This document shows positions 44,043-57,193 of a stretch of 64,000 nucleotides of DNA, piece by piece. This stretch comes from Ooceraea biroi (taxonomy: Eukaryota; Arthropoda; Insecta; Hymenoptera; Formicidae). Location of the stretch: the NCBI RefSeq assembly GCF_003672135.1, contig NC_039514.1, forward strand, positions 6,515,287 through 6,579,286, in the 5' to 3' direction. Every line of letters starts with the position of its first letter. The first letter of the stretch is position 1. The notes beneath the pieces were generated by a model. It did no database searches, was not told where the DNA came from, and saw only the letters and a program-made list of their open reading frames with translations. A program made the position numbers and the translations under genes.

Positions 44043-47000
44043 TTAAAGAAGGTTCTTGATCTCGTCGTACAATACGAGCACGAGCGCGCCGCCGGTACCG
44101 CGGAGAACGTTGGAGAACGCGCCCTTGAAGAAGGCGGTACCGCCTTCCGACTTGTAGATCGTGGCCCAACAATGGAGGGTGTTCTTGTATTGCATCTCGG
44201 ACTTGGCACGACCCGACTGCATCATCATGCGTCTACGCACCGTGTCGAAGGGATACGAAATAATACCCGCAACAGTGGTAACGACCTGCGAGAAGGGAAT
44301 CCAAAATTATGATCGCTTCACTCCAAATTATCGTTCCATAATTTCCATTTAATAATTTTTAATAATTTTAAATCCATTTAATAATTTTCTTTGACGAATT
44401 AATCTGCGGCAAATAAATTCTGAAGCAATTAAATGGAATTTGTAGTAACAAAAAAAAGGAAAATGATCGATTCATTAAATCTCATTTAAATAAATGAAAT
44501 AGAACGGCAGTTCGTCGTTCTCGCGAGTCTCCTTACCTGGGCGATACCCCACGAGATTAGGAACGGCGTCTTCTTGGGATCTGGCAGCATACCACGGGCA
44601 GTGTCGTAGAAACCGAAGTATGACGCACGGTAAATGATGATACCTTGTACCGACACGCCGAAGCCACGGTAGAGACCGATAAGACCGTCGGTCTTGAAGA
44701 TCTTGGTCAAGCAGTTACCCAATCCCGTGAACTCGCGCTCGCCGCCGACCTTGCCGACGTCGGCGGCCAACCTGGTGGAATCGAGAAGAGTGTGACGATA
44801 CGGTTATCGAAATATCGTGCTAATAACAGCACTAACTGTCCTATTATTAACTTTCATAAATTGTTTGCTAACATTATCAAGAAGCAGCATCTGTAATGGG
44901 AGAGAGGGAGCGTTTATGCTATGCCTCGCTAATTAGAGATTAAGATTTACGCAGCAGTTACAAGACTTCGAGTAGCAAGGAACTGAAAATCATTCTCGGC
45001 CTCTTGAATAATAATTTTCTACGCTGTAATAATTAGCCTCCGAGTAACTCACCTAGTTCTGGCAAAGTCGAGGGGGTAGACGAAGCACAGGGATGTGGCT
45101 CCGGCGGCACCACCGGACGCGAGATTTCCAAGGAAATAGCGCATGAACTGAGTGTTCTTGTCGACACCACCGAGGAAAACCTGCTTGTACTTGTCCTTAA
45201 AGGCAAAGTTCAAGGCCTGTGTTGGGAAGTATCTGATGACGTTGGCCAAGTTACCACGCCAGTAACTGAGGAATCCTTGTTCGCGTGGGATACGAACGAA
45301 ACAATCGATCATACCTGAAAAATAATGTACGCTATAAAAAGTACGCTCTGAAAAAAATAGAAGCTTCAGCGAGAGCTCGCGCTGTAGTCTTTACCATTTT
45401 TTTGTTAATTAAAAGAAGAAATATCGTGCTTGCAAAAGTTCGCATTCTAAAGCTTTCTTCCGTCCAGATTTTTACACGTGGCTTTCACATGGCGGGATAC
45501 TGTTCTATTAACTCCAAACTGCCCTGCAAGCCCTTTTACTCTTTAGACGAGTTTTAGTTTTCGACCAATGCTTCCAACATGTTCTCTGCCCACTTATGAC
45601 CTGACGAACTTTTGCAAGCATCTAATACTCGTAGATCAAAATTTCTAGCACAAATTTCCTGCGACGGTAAAAACTTTTGCTCTGCCAAAAATCAATTAAC
45701 GATTGTCGGAGATTGGAAATTAAATAAATTAAATTTAAAATCCAATTTTTAAATTGGATTTTAAATTAAATTTATTTAATTTAAAAACTACATTAGTTAC
45801 ATTGTTTCTTTGGCGATGAAATCTGAAGAAACTAAAAGCGAGAGACAGTTCGGAAATAATCGCATCCTGCCTCGAGTCTCTCGTGTCTCGTCAGAAGCGC
45901 TGCGTCAAATCGCGAAAATGACTTGCTAATAATAACACGGGCGACAATTTCTTTCGATATCTCGTTTCGTAATCTAAGAGACATTACGTACAGCATCAGT
46001 CAAAAGCCGATAACGGCGAGCCGATAAATCGCGAGATCCTCCCAGCCATCGCGCGGTCTCCGCATAATCCGAGCCGGTCGATCCGGGCGGCTCTACATAT
46101 CTGCCAAATTAACGAAGCGAGTGCGAGCTTCGAGAACGACCACGTAGCGATCCTAATTATTACAATTCATTAACAAAAACAAATTCATTCAAGCGAGATG
46201 ATCATCTGGACGGTCCCTCCCGCCCCTCGCGTCCCGCGTGCGGTGAATCAACGGGAGTCTTAATGGACGGCGTGAGTTCGTGGAACTGCGCGCGTGGAAG
46301 CGGCGAGGAGGAATCCATGTCTCGTGGTCGGCCGAACGGGCGGCCATGTTGGATCCGACGTCGTGCACTCGTACGTCGTCATCGATCGGGGTTACGTTTC
46401 GCGAGCGCGAGGAGGTAGCGAGAAGCCGCGGGCTGCCATCTGGCTGGCGGGACACGGCGAGTTTTATTGAAATATCGATCCATTGCGATCCGCCCGCGCG
46501 GGGGGAGGCGGAGCGGAAAGAAGAGCGGTGACTCCGGCTCTGCCGCACATCGCGCGCGATACACATTATCGGCCTCGGTGTGGCTCCAAGTTATGTAAGC
46601 CATCCGCGCCGTCCGTCCGTCCGTCCGTCTGTCTTCGGAGCCGAAACCTCGACCGACCTTCGTTACATAAATGCGCGAAATACGGCCGCGCGCGATACGC
46701 TCGTCTCGTGCGAGGCGGCGAGTGCGCGCACGGGGCTCGCGTGGCGCCTTCGACGACGGTGTTCTAACGGCATTACATAACGGCCATGTCTCCTCTTTTT
46801 GTCTCGCCTGCCTGCCTTCGTAATTTTTTTTTCCTAGATTTCCCTTTCTCGGTGCGAAACTCCGCGGCCCCGTACACCCCATAGGAACAATGGGCACGTT
46901 CGAGATTACTTGCTACTGTCACATGTTCCGCGGGGGCAGGCTCTAGTACATTCCACCGCGCCGCGCGCGCGTCAAGACGGTGTCCCGTCTCTCGACGAGC

Positions 47001-47390
47001 CGTCTTTCTCTCTCTCTCTTTCTCTTTCTTTCGCCGAAGGCGGATTCGCCTGGCGTGGCATGGCGTAGCGTGTTCCGTTACGATGAGTTACGCTGCACCG
47101 CTCCGCTCCGCTCGGCTCGCTACGACGCGTCACGCGGCCGGTACTTCCCGCGGTCCCTGGTACGATCTTTCCTCGGAACAAAGGCAGAAAGGGAGAGAGA
47201 GAGAGATGCTCGCGACGTGGTACTCACCCTTGTAACGCTGATCCGCGGCGATCTGCTTGGAGATGTGCTGTACCTGCAGCAGCAACTTGACGCGCTCGAT
47301 GGGCGCGACGGTGGTCTTGGAGATAGCGGCGGCCACGCCGCCGGCTATGAAATCCTTGGCGAACGCCACGGGATCCGCGATTCCAGACAT
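44043..47390 (-). CDS. ANT: ADP/ATP translocase (mitochondrial adenine nucleotide carrier)
   Basis: Four exons on the minus strand, 47390-47228, 45314-45053, 44771-44537 and 44285-44043, join in frame to 300 residues. The carrier exchanges cytosolic ADP for matrix ATP across the inner mitochondrial membrane. Three mitochondrial-carrier repeats are visible, with signatures PIERVKLLLQ, PLDFARTRL (split over exons 2 and 3) and PFDTVRRRM. The RRRMMM hexapeptide is specific for adenine nucleotide carriers. The start MSGIADPVAFAKDF follows a CpG-rich 5' region and gives the standard length. An in-frame upstream extension in exon 1 lacks similarity to the family and is treated as 5' UTR. Confidence 0.97.
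45717..45782. repeat. AT-rich perfect inverted repeat in translocase intron 1
   Basis: Arms of 31 bp (45717-45747 and 45752-45782) are complementary with about one mismatch and a 4 bp loop. The composition is almost purely A/T except for a CC/GG pair near the tip. It may be a small hairpin repeat or a simple palindrome. Confidence 0.7.
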
Positions 47391-50300
47391 CGTGGTGTTG
47401 GGTGGTTGAGAGGTGCGCGCGCGTGTATGTGTATGAGTAGAGAGTACGGGTAAGAGGAGAGAGGAGACTCCTGACGACTGAAAGGCGTTTCGGACGCGCG
47501 CCGGACGACGAGTGAGCGAGGCAGCGCTCGCGAGCCGCCGCCGCACCGCGGAGCGGACCTCCGCTAAGAATAGCCGCGCAGGTCACGTGTGCCGCACTGC
47601 GCAGCTACGAAACCACTGCCACGGAGCCGCGCGCGCACCCGCCGAGTAACCTCGGCACGCGACCGTGATACACGGCCGCCGTGACACCCGTCGTGCCTCG
47701 TCGCTTCCGACCGAATTCGTGACCCCTTCCGTTCGCGGCCAGGTCGTCTGGCGAGGAGTCGCGGCATTCCGCGCGGCCGCCGGATCCTTCGCGAATGCCG
47801 CGCGAATCGCGCGTTCGAAAGCCGCCGCGACTCGCGCCACGGAGACGTCGCGTCCGGTTGCGGGTCGGCCTATGGCGCGGCCGCGCCGATCGGTGTCACG
47901 GGGATTTGAAATTATTCAAACGCGATGGCGGGAAAGCGCTGGAATGCGGCGCAAGAAAATCTCGAGCGTTTCTTTTGTTGTCTTTTAACATTTTATTTTA
48001 TTAATTCAGAGTAACAGGATTTGAATAAATTTGAGAGTTTTTAGTTACATCGCAATAATGTTGCGATGTAGAATAAACGATGAGATTTAATTGGCAAATC
48101 CGCAAATAAAGATTTTAAACATTTTCTTGTAACACATTTAATAAATAATACCATTCGTGGATTAAAAATTAATATTATAATCGCGCGTTACCGTATTGGA
48201 AAAAATCATCAAAGCAAAAATTTTATAAAATCTTTATATTAGATAATCACAAGATTATCTGTACAAATGAGATAATTTATAATATTAATATTCCTTCGCT
48301 GTTTCTAAAATCTGCGCCTTGAGTCGCTTCGTCAAATTTTCAAATCGCGGCGTTTAGGAGTGCACGTGACCGCGCACAGCTGCACGGACGGGTTTCCCCG
48401 TCCGCGGCAATGTTCAAGGTGCAAACCGGTGACTTCGGGGTGGCGGACTGGCGGCGGTCGCGCACGGGCTTGCGCGTTGTTCAACTCGCGTCTCAAGAAC
48501 GAGGCGCAAGGTCAATTCTCTGCCGAAGAAGGAGGTTATCGGGGCACGTGTCGCTTGCGTAACCCTGGCTGACGACCATCGCGTTGCGGAGGACCGCGCC
48601 AGGGTTCAATGGAGTAACGTCAAAAGCACGGGGTATTTATACACCTGACAAGAGAGCACGTGTATCCACGCGGAACGCGCGCGCGCGCGGGCGAGAGAGC
48701 CTTGCGCGGAATAGATGATGCTAAAATCAGCTGTCCCTCGCCTACACACGTGTGCGTATCGCATGCTCGATATACCGATTAAGCGTTCGCTGCCCGCATG
48801 TGTGTGCGTGTGCACGTCAGCGATCGACCTCTCCGCGTACGTTGGAGAACCGCGAATAAGTATATAATATGCACCTACTTCGACCTTTCGACTCGAGCTT
48901 GGATCCAATTCGAGCGTAACGTCTCGATACGATATATTCGAATTACACTTGACATTGTCATCATCCTCATGATGAATTCATCGTGAGAGCACTCGCGCAC
49001 GGGATGAAGCTTATAATTAGCGAGAAGCTAATTTGAGAGAGGATTGCGGAAGTTTAATTTGATTGAAATTTAGATTTAAATTAATTTTGTTACTCGTTTT
49101 TGTTATTTTATATTGCCCCGTTCGCTTCATTTGGCCAACTGCTGCAGCACGAAGCGCGCGTCCCGCATATTTCCGCTCTAGTATTAAATAGTTAAGTGTT
49201 CATATTGGAACAAATAGCACGAGTGTTCTCTCTCTCTCTCTCTCTCTAGGTAACGAATAAAGGTTAGAAAGAATAACACGAAACGAGAAAGCGCATGATT
49301 ATAGTCGCTAGGTAATAAATAATCATGTATTTTTCTTCCGCCGTGAAGTAAACTTTTATTTCCGCAGACTCTACAGTCGACAGTGGCATTTCAAGTGTCG
49401 AGGCCGAGAGACTCGCGTTGCGAGAAAAAATCGAAGAAACAAAGAGAACAAAGTTATCAATCCGAAGTTAGCAGCGGGTTAATTAATGCATTCCGCCGGA
49501 AATATCGTCGATATAGGAAATTCCAATCAAACACTTGCATCTTCAAAAATTACCATACTAGATCGACAGTTTTAAAATAGATATAAGATAACCTATCTAT
49601 GATCGAAAATTTCCAAGGCGTCTCGGAGATGCACGCGGCATTTCCTGTTACGATAATAACGCGCGATACGAATCTTCTCGAATTCTCGATAACGGATAGC
49701 GAGGAATGAGCGCCGCGAGCTGATAAGAAGAGAAGAGGTAACTGATAAAAAGGGATAGAGCGATAAAAATTTCGGCGACTCTGCGATATACGATATACGC
49801 GATAATTCTCGTAAGAATGCAAGTCGGTGACGCGCTCGCGTTATCAATTCGGGCTCGTTGGATATCCGAGACCCGAGGCGCGAGGGGACGTACGAACGTA
49901 TCGAGTATTGGATTTAATAAGTGGCGACCTTCACGCGTATCGCCACTCTACTCTCGCGACCGCGTAACCGCCATGCGAGCGATTTCCCCGACGAATGGTC
50001 ATTGCACCTCTCGGATCGAGATGCTTCCACGGCCTTTATTTCGTTATCAGCGCGAGACCGATTGCGAAATTTGCGCCGAAAGGCGGGGGGAAAAAATCGG
50101 CGTCGTGAACTTCGATTCGATTTGCGGACGATGCAACGTAATCGGAGTGACCGTTGTCTCTAACAGGACGCTCACTTGGCGTGTGATAATATGTATAATG
50201 TATTCCGTGATTTATCGATGTCACCGCTTTCGTGTATGTGTGTGTGTGCTTGTATTTTTATTACGTAAGCTCGCGATTCGCGGATCTCTTGGAAATCACG

Positions 50301-50820
50301 ATTTATAAGTAAACTTGCTAGATTTTAATTATTAATTGTTATGAATTATTGTTTATTAGAGATTTAAAAGATTGATGAATTGAGAAAATTATATATTTCT
50401 ATTTATATATTATGTAATCGGTTTTTGGTACGTTTATTGCAAGATTCTGAAGGATTTCGGCTTATTCGCATGTGGGTTCACGTAAAAATAAATCCGCGCA
50501 GAAATAAATGTGACGTGCCAACGCTTCGTACGTGTCGGTCAGCTGTGCATCTTTCACCCGATCCGTCACGTTCGTTACGCCACGTATTCGAGATGGTTAT
50601 AATATTATCTGTTTCTGTAATCAATGCCATATATATGAATATACATTATATAAATTTATAGGTACACGCGAAATAATGTAATGTCTTTCCTCAGCGAGCC
50701 TTTTCTATATTAATACTAATTAAATTATATTTAAATATATATATCCGTAACGATTTAAATTCTAATTATATTTACTCATATTAATATTTATATATTATTA
50801 AATATTAATCAATTATTTAG
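47391..50820. other. Promoter side of the translocase and gene-poor interval
   Basis: The interval 47391-47950 is very CpG-rich and probably holds the translocase promoter. Beyond it lie AT-rich DNA and a (CT)n microsatellite at 49227-49248. Open frames are composition artefacts. No gene is supported. Confidence 0.5.
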
Positions 50821-51659
50821 CTAAACGGGGGAACCATTTAAATTTCGGCCATTTAAATCGCCGTGGCCATGGCGCGACAACTCCGTTGGTACACTGCTCA
50901 ATTAGCTAGAGAACGTGAGGCAGATTCAACGCTATCTAGTGGCAGCGCCCTGGACGCGAGCCGTGCTCCGTGGACGGTGAACGAAAAAGAGAAAAGAAAC
51001 GACAAACAAGTCGCACTGCTGCGGAATCGCGCGGGTGAGGTACGAGAGCCGGAATCTCGAACTGTCGCGAGTGCCGATCCGCGCCTCACTTCACACCGTA
51101 GACACCGCTTCCTCGTGGAGAAGCATTTGCGCGGCTGATGCGCCGCTGACGTTCCGCGGGTTCTCGACGGTGAGCGTCTTCGCGAACGACCGACGTCGCC
51201 GCCGAGGTTATGGTTTCTTCCCCATCGCTGCGCGTCAATTAAACCACGATCGACCCGGCGCGGTTGGTTATCCCGGATTCCGCTCGCGAGGAGCCTCTCC
51301 GGTGCTCCTGCACTCGCAAAACGTCACGTTACACGGTCTACAAACTGCCACCGCTCCAATTACGCGCTCCCACCGTCCTCGATGTATGTAATTGACGATT
51401 AATTGCTCGGGCGCGAGTACCGCACCCCGCGCGGAAAATATCGATGATTCAACTCGAGATCAATGATTGTCCCTTATAGTTTTTACCGCCGCCGACGGAC
51501 GGATGTCGGTTTCTCCGTTGCACTAGCGAGCACCGTGATGTATCGCGACGCACCGATGGAGTTGATAAACGATGCGTGTGTAATTGTTGTAGATGTAACT
51601 CCCCCGTGATGACGTTCGTCGTGTAAATGTTACCCAAGGAAGAGGCTAGGATCGGCAAC
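50821..51659 (+). promoter_or_regulatory. Probable 5' region of furry
   Basis: The base composition turns GC- and CpG-rich at about 50860-51400, ahead of the furry start at 51660, as expected for a promoter and 5' UTR. An open frame from the ATG at 50869 reaches a GTGAGG donor after 51034 in phase 1, the phase needed by the second furry exon (see findings). The exact transcription start cannot be read. Confidence 0.45.
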
Positions 51660-54600
51660 ATGACGGAAGGTGGGTTTTGACTCGCGTTTTTCGCCCTTGC
51701 ACGACGGTGAATTTTTTTAGGAGGAGACTAATCTGTTTGTACGTCTGCCACAGGTGCGGAAACCCAGCCGAACGCGGGGAATGAGTCCCAGACAGGTATC
51801 TTATTTTCTTGATGATTTATGTATGCGTGCGTGCGTGCGTGTGCGTGTGTGTGTGTGTGTATTTCTAGTTTAATTATATAAAACTCGACATCAGGCTGTA
51901 ATCAAATTAGCATTTACTGCAGGTGTCTGTTGGTATCGCAGACCAGGGCTTTATTTCTGTCATTTGACTGTGCTGTGCTAATTTTTTCAGTCATGCAAGA
52001 ATACAGTCTTATATAATAATTTAATAAATAAGATATCAAAATTGCTTTAAAAATGTTTATATAATGAATTTTCCTAATTGTTAGTGATGCAGGAAAAATA
52101 AATATCCTACTTAATTATCTCCCATATATTATTTATATATTTTTGTACTTATATACAATGGAATCACAAAATTTCTAACGCGAAGCTTGAAAATCACAAT
52201 GGATTTGTAGACAGAAATTTATATAAGTTTGTACTGTACCTTCGCAGAAGCCTTAGAATCAAGGGCAACGCATAGCGAGGGCTTACACGAGGGAGCAGTG
52301 GAATCAACGTCGCAGACTATCCTTGAACCTATGCAGGAGCTTCTTACGGTTCATGGCACCACACAGGGAGAGAGCAGCGATGCTGTCAGCATTTATACCG
52401 CCAGCACTTCGGTATCTGGTAATGGTAAGCTCTGGAAATTCTGGATTCTCTCTCACGAGATAGAAAATACATAAATATATGATATATTTATAATTGTTTG
52501 CATCGCACTTTAGAATCCAGCTCGAGTAGAGTTAGCGCAATAACCGTGGTGTTGCCCTGGGGCGCCCAGAAGGAGACGGTGAAGCCGCAGCAGATCGGAG
52601 ACATGGATCTGCGACCAGGGGAGTACGTGATGCGGATCCTGTTTGCGGAATTTACCTCGCAGGCGGAGAAGAAGATGGAGGCTGTCATGACGGAACACGT
52701 AAGCCTGTCGCTGTCAAAACGACATTTGAATCACGAAACAACGCTAATGGAAACGCTTGATTTTATTTTCAGGAGAAGCAATTGTCGAAGGTCTTACAAA
52801 GGGGCGAGGATCTGCAATTCGATCAGCTGTTATCGGCCTTCGGCTCGGTCGCCGAGCACTGTCTGCCGTCGATACTGAAGGCCCTGTTCAATTGGTACGA
52901 ACGTCAACTCGTGGACCAGGGTGGAGATCAAAAGAAACCCGCACCTGGAAAGGAAGATCAGAAGGGCAAGAGGTGAGCGGACAAAGATATTAAAAAATTG
53001 ACGATTATTATTTTATTATTATTTTATTTACGATTATTATTATTATTTTAAGAACATATTCAGATGACTGAAGCATTTTGCAATTTTGAGACGATTTATT
53101 ACTGACGTAGCATCTTGTAATAAAATATAAGTCTATAATAAATGCTATAATAAATTAATAATTCGATAATTCCATAATAAATAAATTATGTATTTCAAAA
53201 AATGAGAAAAAATATTAATTATATCGTATTATTTTAGCATTATGTACACAATAGTATCGGGAAGTGTGGAAACAGTGGAGAGAAGCGAGGCAGACCTGCT
53301 GCAAGAGCGCAGAGATCTCGCCGTCGAGTTCATCTTTTGCCTGATGTTAATCGAGGTGTTGCGGCAGCTACCGTTCCATCCCGGGCACGAGGACTTAGTA
53401 ACTTACATAGAAAATATCGCTTTCAAGCATTTCAAGTACAGGGAAGGGTAGGAGACCTTAATCGAGCCGAATAAAATTTTGGCAAGTGGCCTCTTCTATA
53501 ACAAACGCTCTTACGTCTTTTCAGGATACAAAACGAGCCAAACGCAGCTAACATTCACATCATCGCGGACCTCTATGCCGAGGTAATCGGAGTTTTAGCC
53601 CAGTCCCGGTTCATGTCCGTGAGGAAGCGCTTCATGGTGGAGCTGAAGGAATTGCGAGCCAAGGAACCGGGTCCCCACACCACCCAGAGCATCATTTCCT
53701 TGTTGATGGGAATGAAGTTCTTCCGGGTTAAAGTAATTATTCCAATTATTTAATTATTATTTAATAATTTATCATAATACATTATTTTTAACTTGTAATT
53801 TAATTTTAATATTTAATAAATACGTTACGCAAACTTTCAGATGGTACCCATAGAAGAGTTCGAGGCGTCGTTTCAATTCATGCAGGAGTGCGCTCAATAT
53901 TTTCTCGAGGTCAAAGACAAAGATGTGAAGCACGCGCTGGCCGGCCTCTTCGTCGAGATCCTCGTTCCTGTTGCTGCCGTAAGCGCAATCACTTAACACT
54001 GATTCAACATCTTCAATTATATTTATTGATACGAATACCTGCTACTTTATTTCAGGCTGTAAAAAACGAGGTAAACGTCCCGTGCCTGAAGAACTTCGTG
54101 GAGATGCTGTACTCGACGACGTTGGACATGTGTACCAAGTCCAAGCATAGACTGGCGCTCTTCCCGCTGGTGACCTGTCTGCTCTGCGTCAGTCAGAAAA
54201 CGTTCTTCCTGCAAAACTGGCATTACTTCTTAGCCATGTGCCTGTCGCACTTGAAGAACCGCGACCCCAAGATGTGTCGAGTCGCATTAGGTACGAATAT
54301 AAAATGCAATCAGAGAGAGAGAGGGAGATTAATATTTATTTATTTAATTTATTTTAATTTAATTTATTTTATTGTAATTTAATTTAATTTAATTTAATTA
54401 ATTAATTATTTATTTTCTTGTTACAGAGGCTCTGTATCGTCTACTCTGGGTCTACATGATACGGATCAAGTGCGAGAGCAACTCGGCCACGCAGAGCAGG
54501 CTGCAGAGCATAGTCAACTCGCTCTTTCCTAAAGGCTCGAAGGCGGTAGTGCCGCGCGACACGCCGCTCAACATCTTCGTCAAGATCATACAGTTCATCG

Positions 54601-57134
54601 CGCAGGAGAGGCTGGACTTCGCGATGCGCGAGATAGTCTTCGACCTGCTGTCCGTTGGCCGACCGGTCAAGATAATCCTGACTCCTGAGCGCATGAGCAT
54701 CGGACTGCGGGCGTTCCTCGTCGTGGCCGACAGCCTGCAGCAGAAGGAGGGGGAGCCGCCGATGCCGCGCACCATGGGCGTGCTGCCGAGTGGAAACACC
54801 ATGCGTGTCAAGAAGACCTACTTAAATAAGGTATAATATTATTATTATTATTTAACATATTTACGTAATATTATTGTTATTATTATTTTTGTTACATCTT
54901 TTTATATTTTAAATTCTCATTTGCCTCGTTTTACGTTGTTGAGTCAAATTACGCACTTCTATAACTCAGATGCTGACGGAGGATACCGCGCGGAGCATAG
55001 GGATGTCCTCGTACTTCCCGCACGTGCGCCGGGTATTCGTGGACATCCTGCGCGCGTTGGACGTCCACTACGGCCGGCCGCTCATGATGACCAGTACGCA
55101 AAACATGAACAAGGAACCGGACGAGATGATCACGGGGGAACGCAAGCCTCGAATCGACCTCTTCCGTACCTGCGTCGCCGCCGTGCCGCGACTGATCCCC
55201 GACGGCATGACCGGCGCGGAGCTGGTCGACCTGCTGTCCCGCCTGACAGTGCACATGGACGAGGAACTGCGCGCGCTGGCGTACCAGAGCCTGCAGACGC
55301 TGGTGCTGGACTTCCCCGACTGGCGGCAGGATGTCGTGCTTGGGTTCACGCAGTTCCTCGCCAGAGACGTGCAAGACACGTTCCCGCAGCTGGTCGACAA
55401 CGGTCTGCGGATGCTTTTGCAGCTGCTGACCAGCTGGAAGAACGCCCTGAGCAGCCCGAGCATTAGGTCGAAGGAGCAATCGGTGGTGGACACCGCGCGG
55501 GTGAACATACGGGTGGACATCGGCGTCAAGAAGTGCGAGGCGGGCCAGGTCTGCGGTTCACTCTCATCCATATTTATTATTTATTTTATTGACGCGAAAA
55601 TATAAATTTTCTCTTCCGTTCGCAGAAGGTGGAACCTGTGTCGAACATATTTTACCTGGTGGAAGGCTTCGCCCTGGTCGTTCTCTGCAACTGCCGCCTC
55701 TATCCTCGCCGACTGGCCGTCCACATTCTCCGGGAAGTGAAGCTACTGATGAAGACGTTGGGTAATTACATTTACGCGTTTCGCTATGCTACGGTTACTC
55801 ATCTGATCAATCGTTTCCAGGAGCGCCCGAAGACGATCAACCCGTGATCGACGTAATCGACGCGTGCTGCCCGGCCGTCCTGGAAAAATGCTACCCCATG
55901 CTACCGCCGGCCGAGAAAGCCGCAGCCGCGTCCACGTCCAACGTGGACCTGCAGTGGATAGCGGACAGGAGCAGTTGCGTCTGGACAGCCGGTACCACCT
56001 CGTTTCTCGCGATTCCGGGTATCGCGCGTCGCATCCATTTAACGGATCACCGTTCCGCGTTGCAGGATTCCACGACGAGAACAGCACCAAGAGCTCGTCC
56101 TCGCTGAATCTGAACGGTGCCGATCCCTGGGCCAGCTGCCTGTTCGCTTTCCTGGAGAAGGACAGAGTGCTCACGCTGTGTCCGAACGCGGTCGCTCACT
56201 CGTGGCCCACCGTCTTCACCCGCATAAACTCCCTCTTCTCGGTGGTCGATCCCACGTAAGAGATCTGTAATCCTGTTTTCAATGCACTTAAATCCTGAGA
56301 CATAACTAGAGACTTCCGTCTGTCGCGCAGGCCGGTGAACGACAATCGCGCCTCCCTGCTGAGAAGCTCGACGACGGTGAGGAAGCCGGTGAACGAGAGG
56401 GACGTCTACATGCACATCTGGAAGAACTACTTGACCTTCGGGTACAGAGTGGTGCCGCCCGTGCCGAACCCGGTCGTCCGGTGCGCCAGCCCGGACCTCA
56501 GCCTCAGGTAAGTTGACGCATCGGAATTCACGGAGGGAGTTTAGGTATCACATTGTATCATGTCATCGCACCGTTACTATTATTATTTAATTTCTAATAA
56601 AATAAAATATATCCATACTCGATTATTACAACGAATTACATGATCGATAATAATCGCGATATCACTTGGTATTAGTTGGTGTTGGATACTGCTCGCCTGA
56701 CTATATACTACCTCGCACACAGCAATATCTTATTCGCCCACTTACCTTTTTTTCAGAGATCGCGCTTCGATATTTCTCTCACAGAAATAGTTGCAAAATA
56801 GTTTACATTTCTCAAGTCAGCCGAGACTTGATTTACCAAACTGCACACCCTCGTAATATCTGATTAAATATTCGAACATTTATGACTGTTTGTGACCCGT
56901 TTATTGCTTCCTCTCTCTATTCTACTTTGCGTACATTTTTATGAGCAATTATATCATCGAGTAGACTGGCACCAATTCATACCGACCTTGCGCTTTGCAT
57001 TCGGGAGCGGGATCCATATTCGCTGCCCTGTACCCTTCTTCAATGCACACACACACGCGCACTCTTCGCTTTATTTTTCCCAGTCTCTGTATCAACCTCT
57101 CGCATGTTGTCTCCTATCGTACCTGTGTCTCGTA

Positions 57135-57193
<59 letters not shown>

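Noticed and set aside
46189..47990. Multiple frames around the translocase promoter
   Set aside because: CpG-rich composition artefacts on both strands. None has a plausible splice context.
50935..50950. CTAGTGGCAGCGC, similar to a CTCF-type insulator motif
   Set aside because: A single partial match in GC-rich DNA is expected by chance, and the site lies inside a possible exon. A position-weight-matrix scan would be needed.
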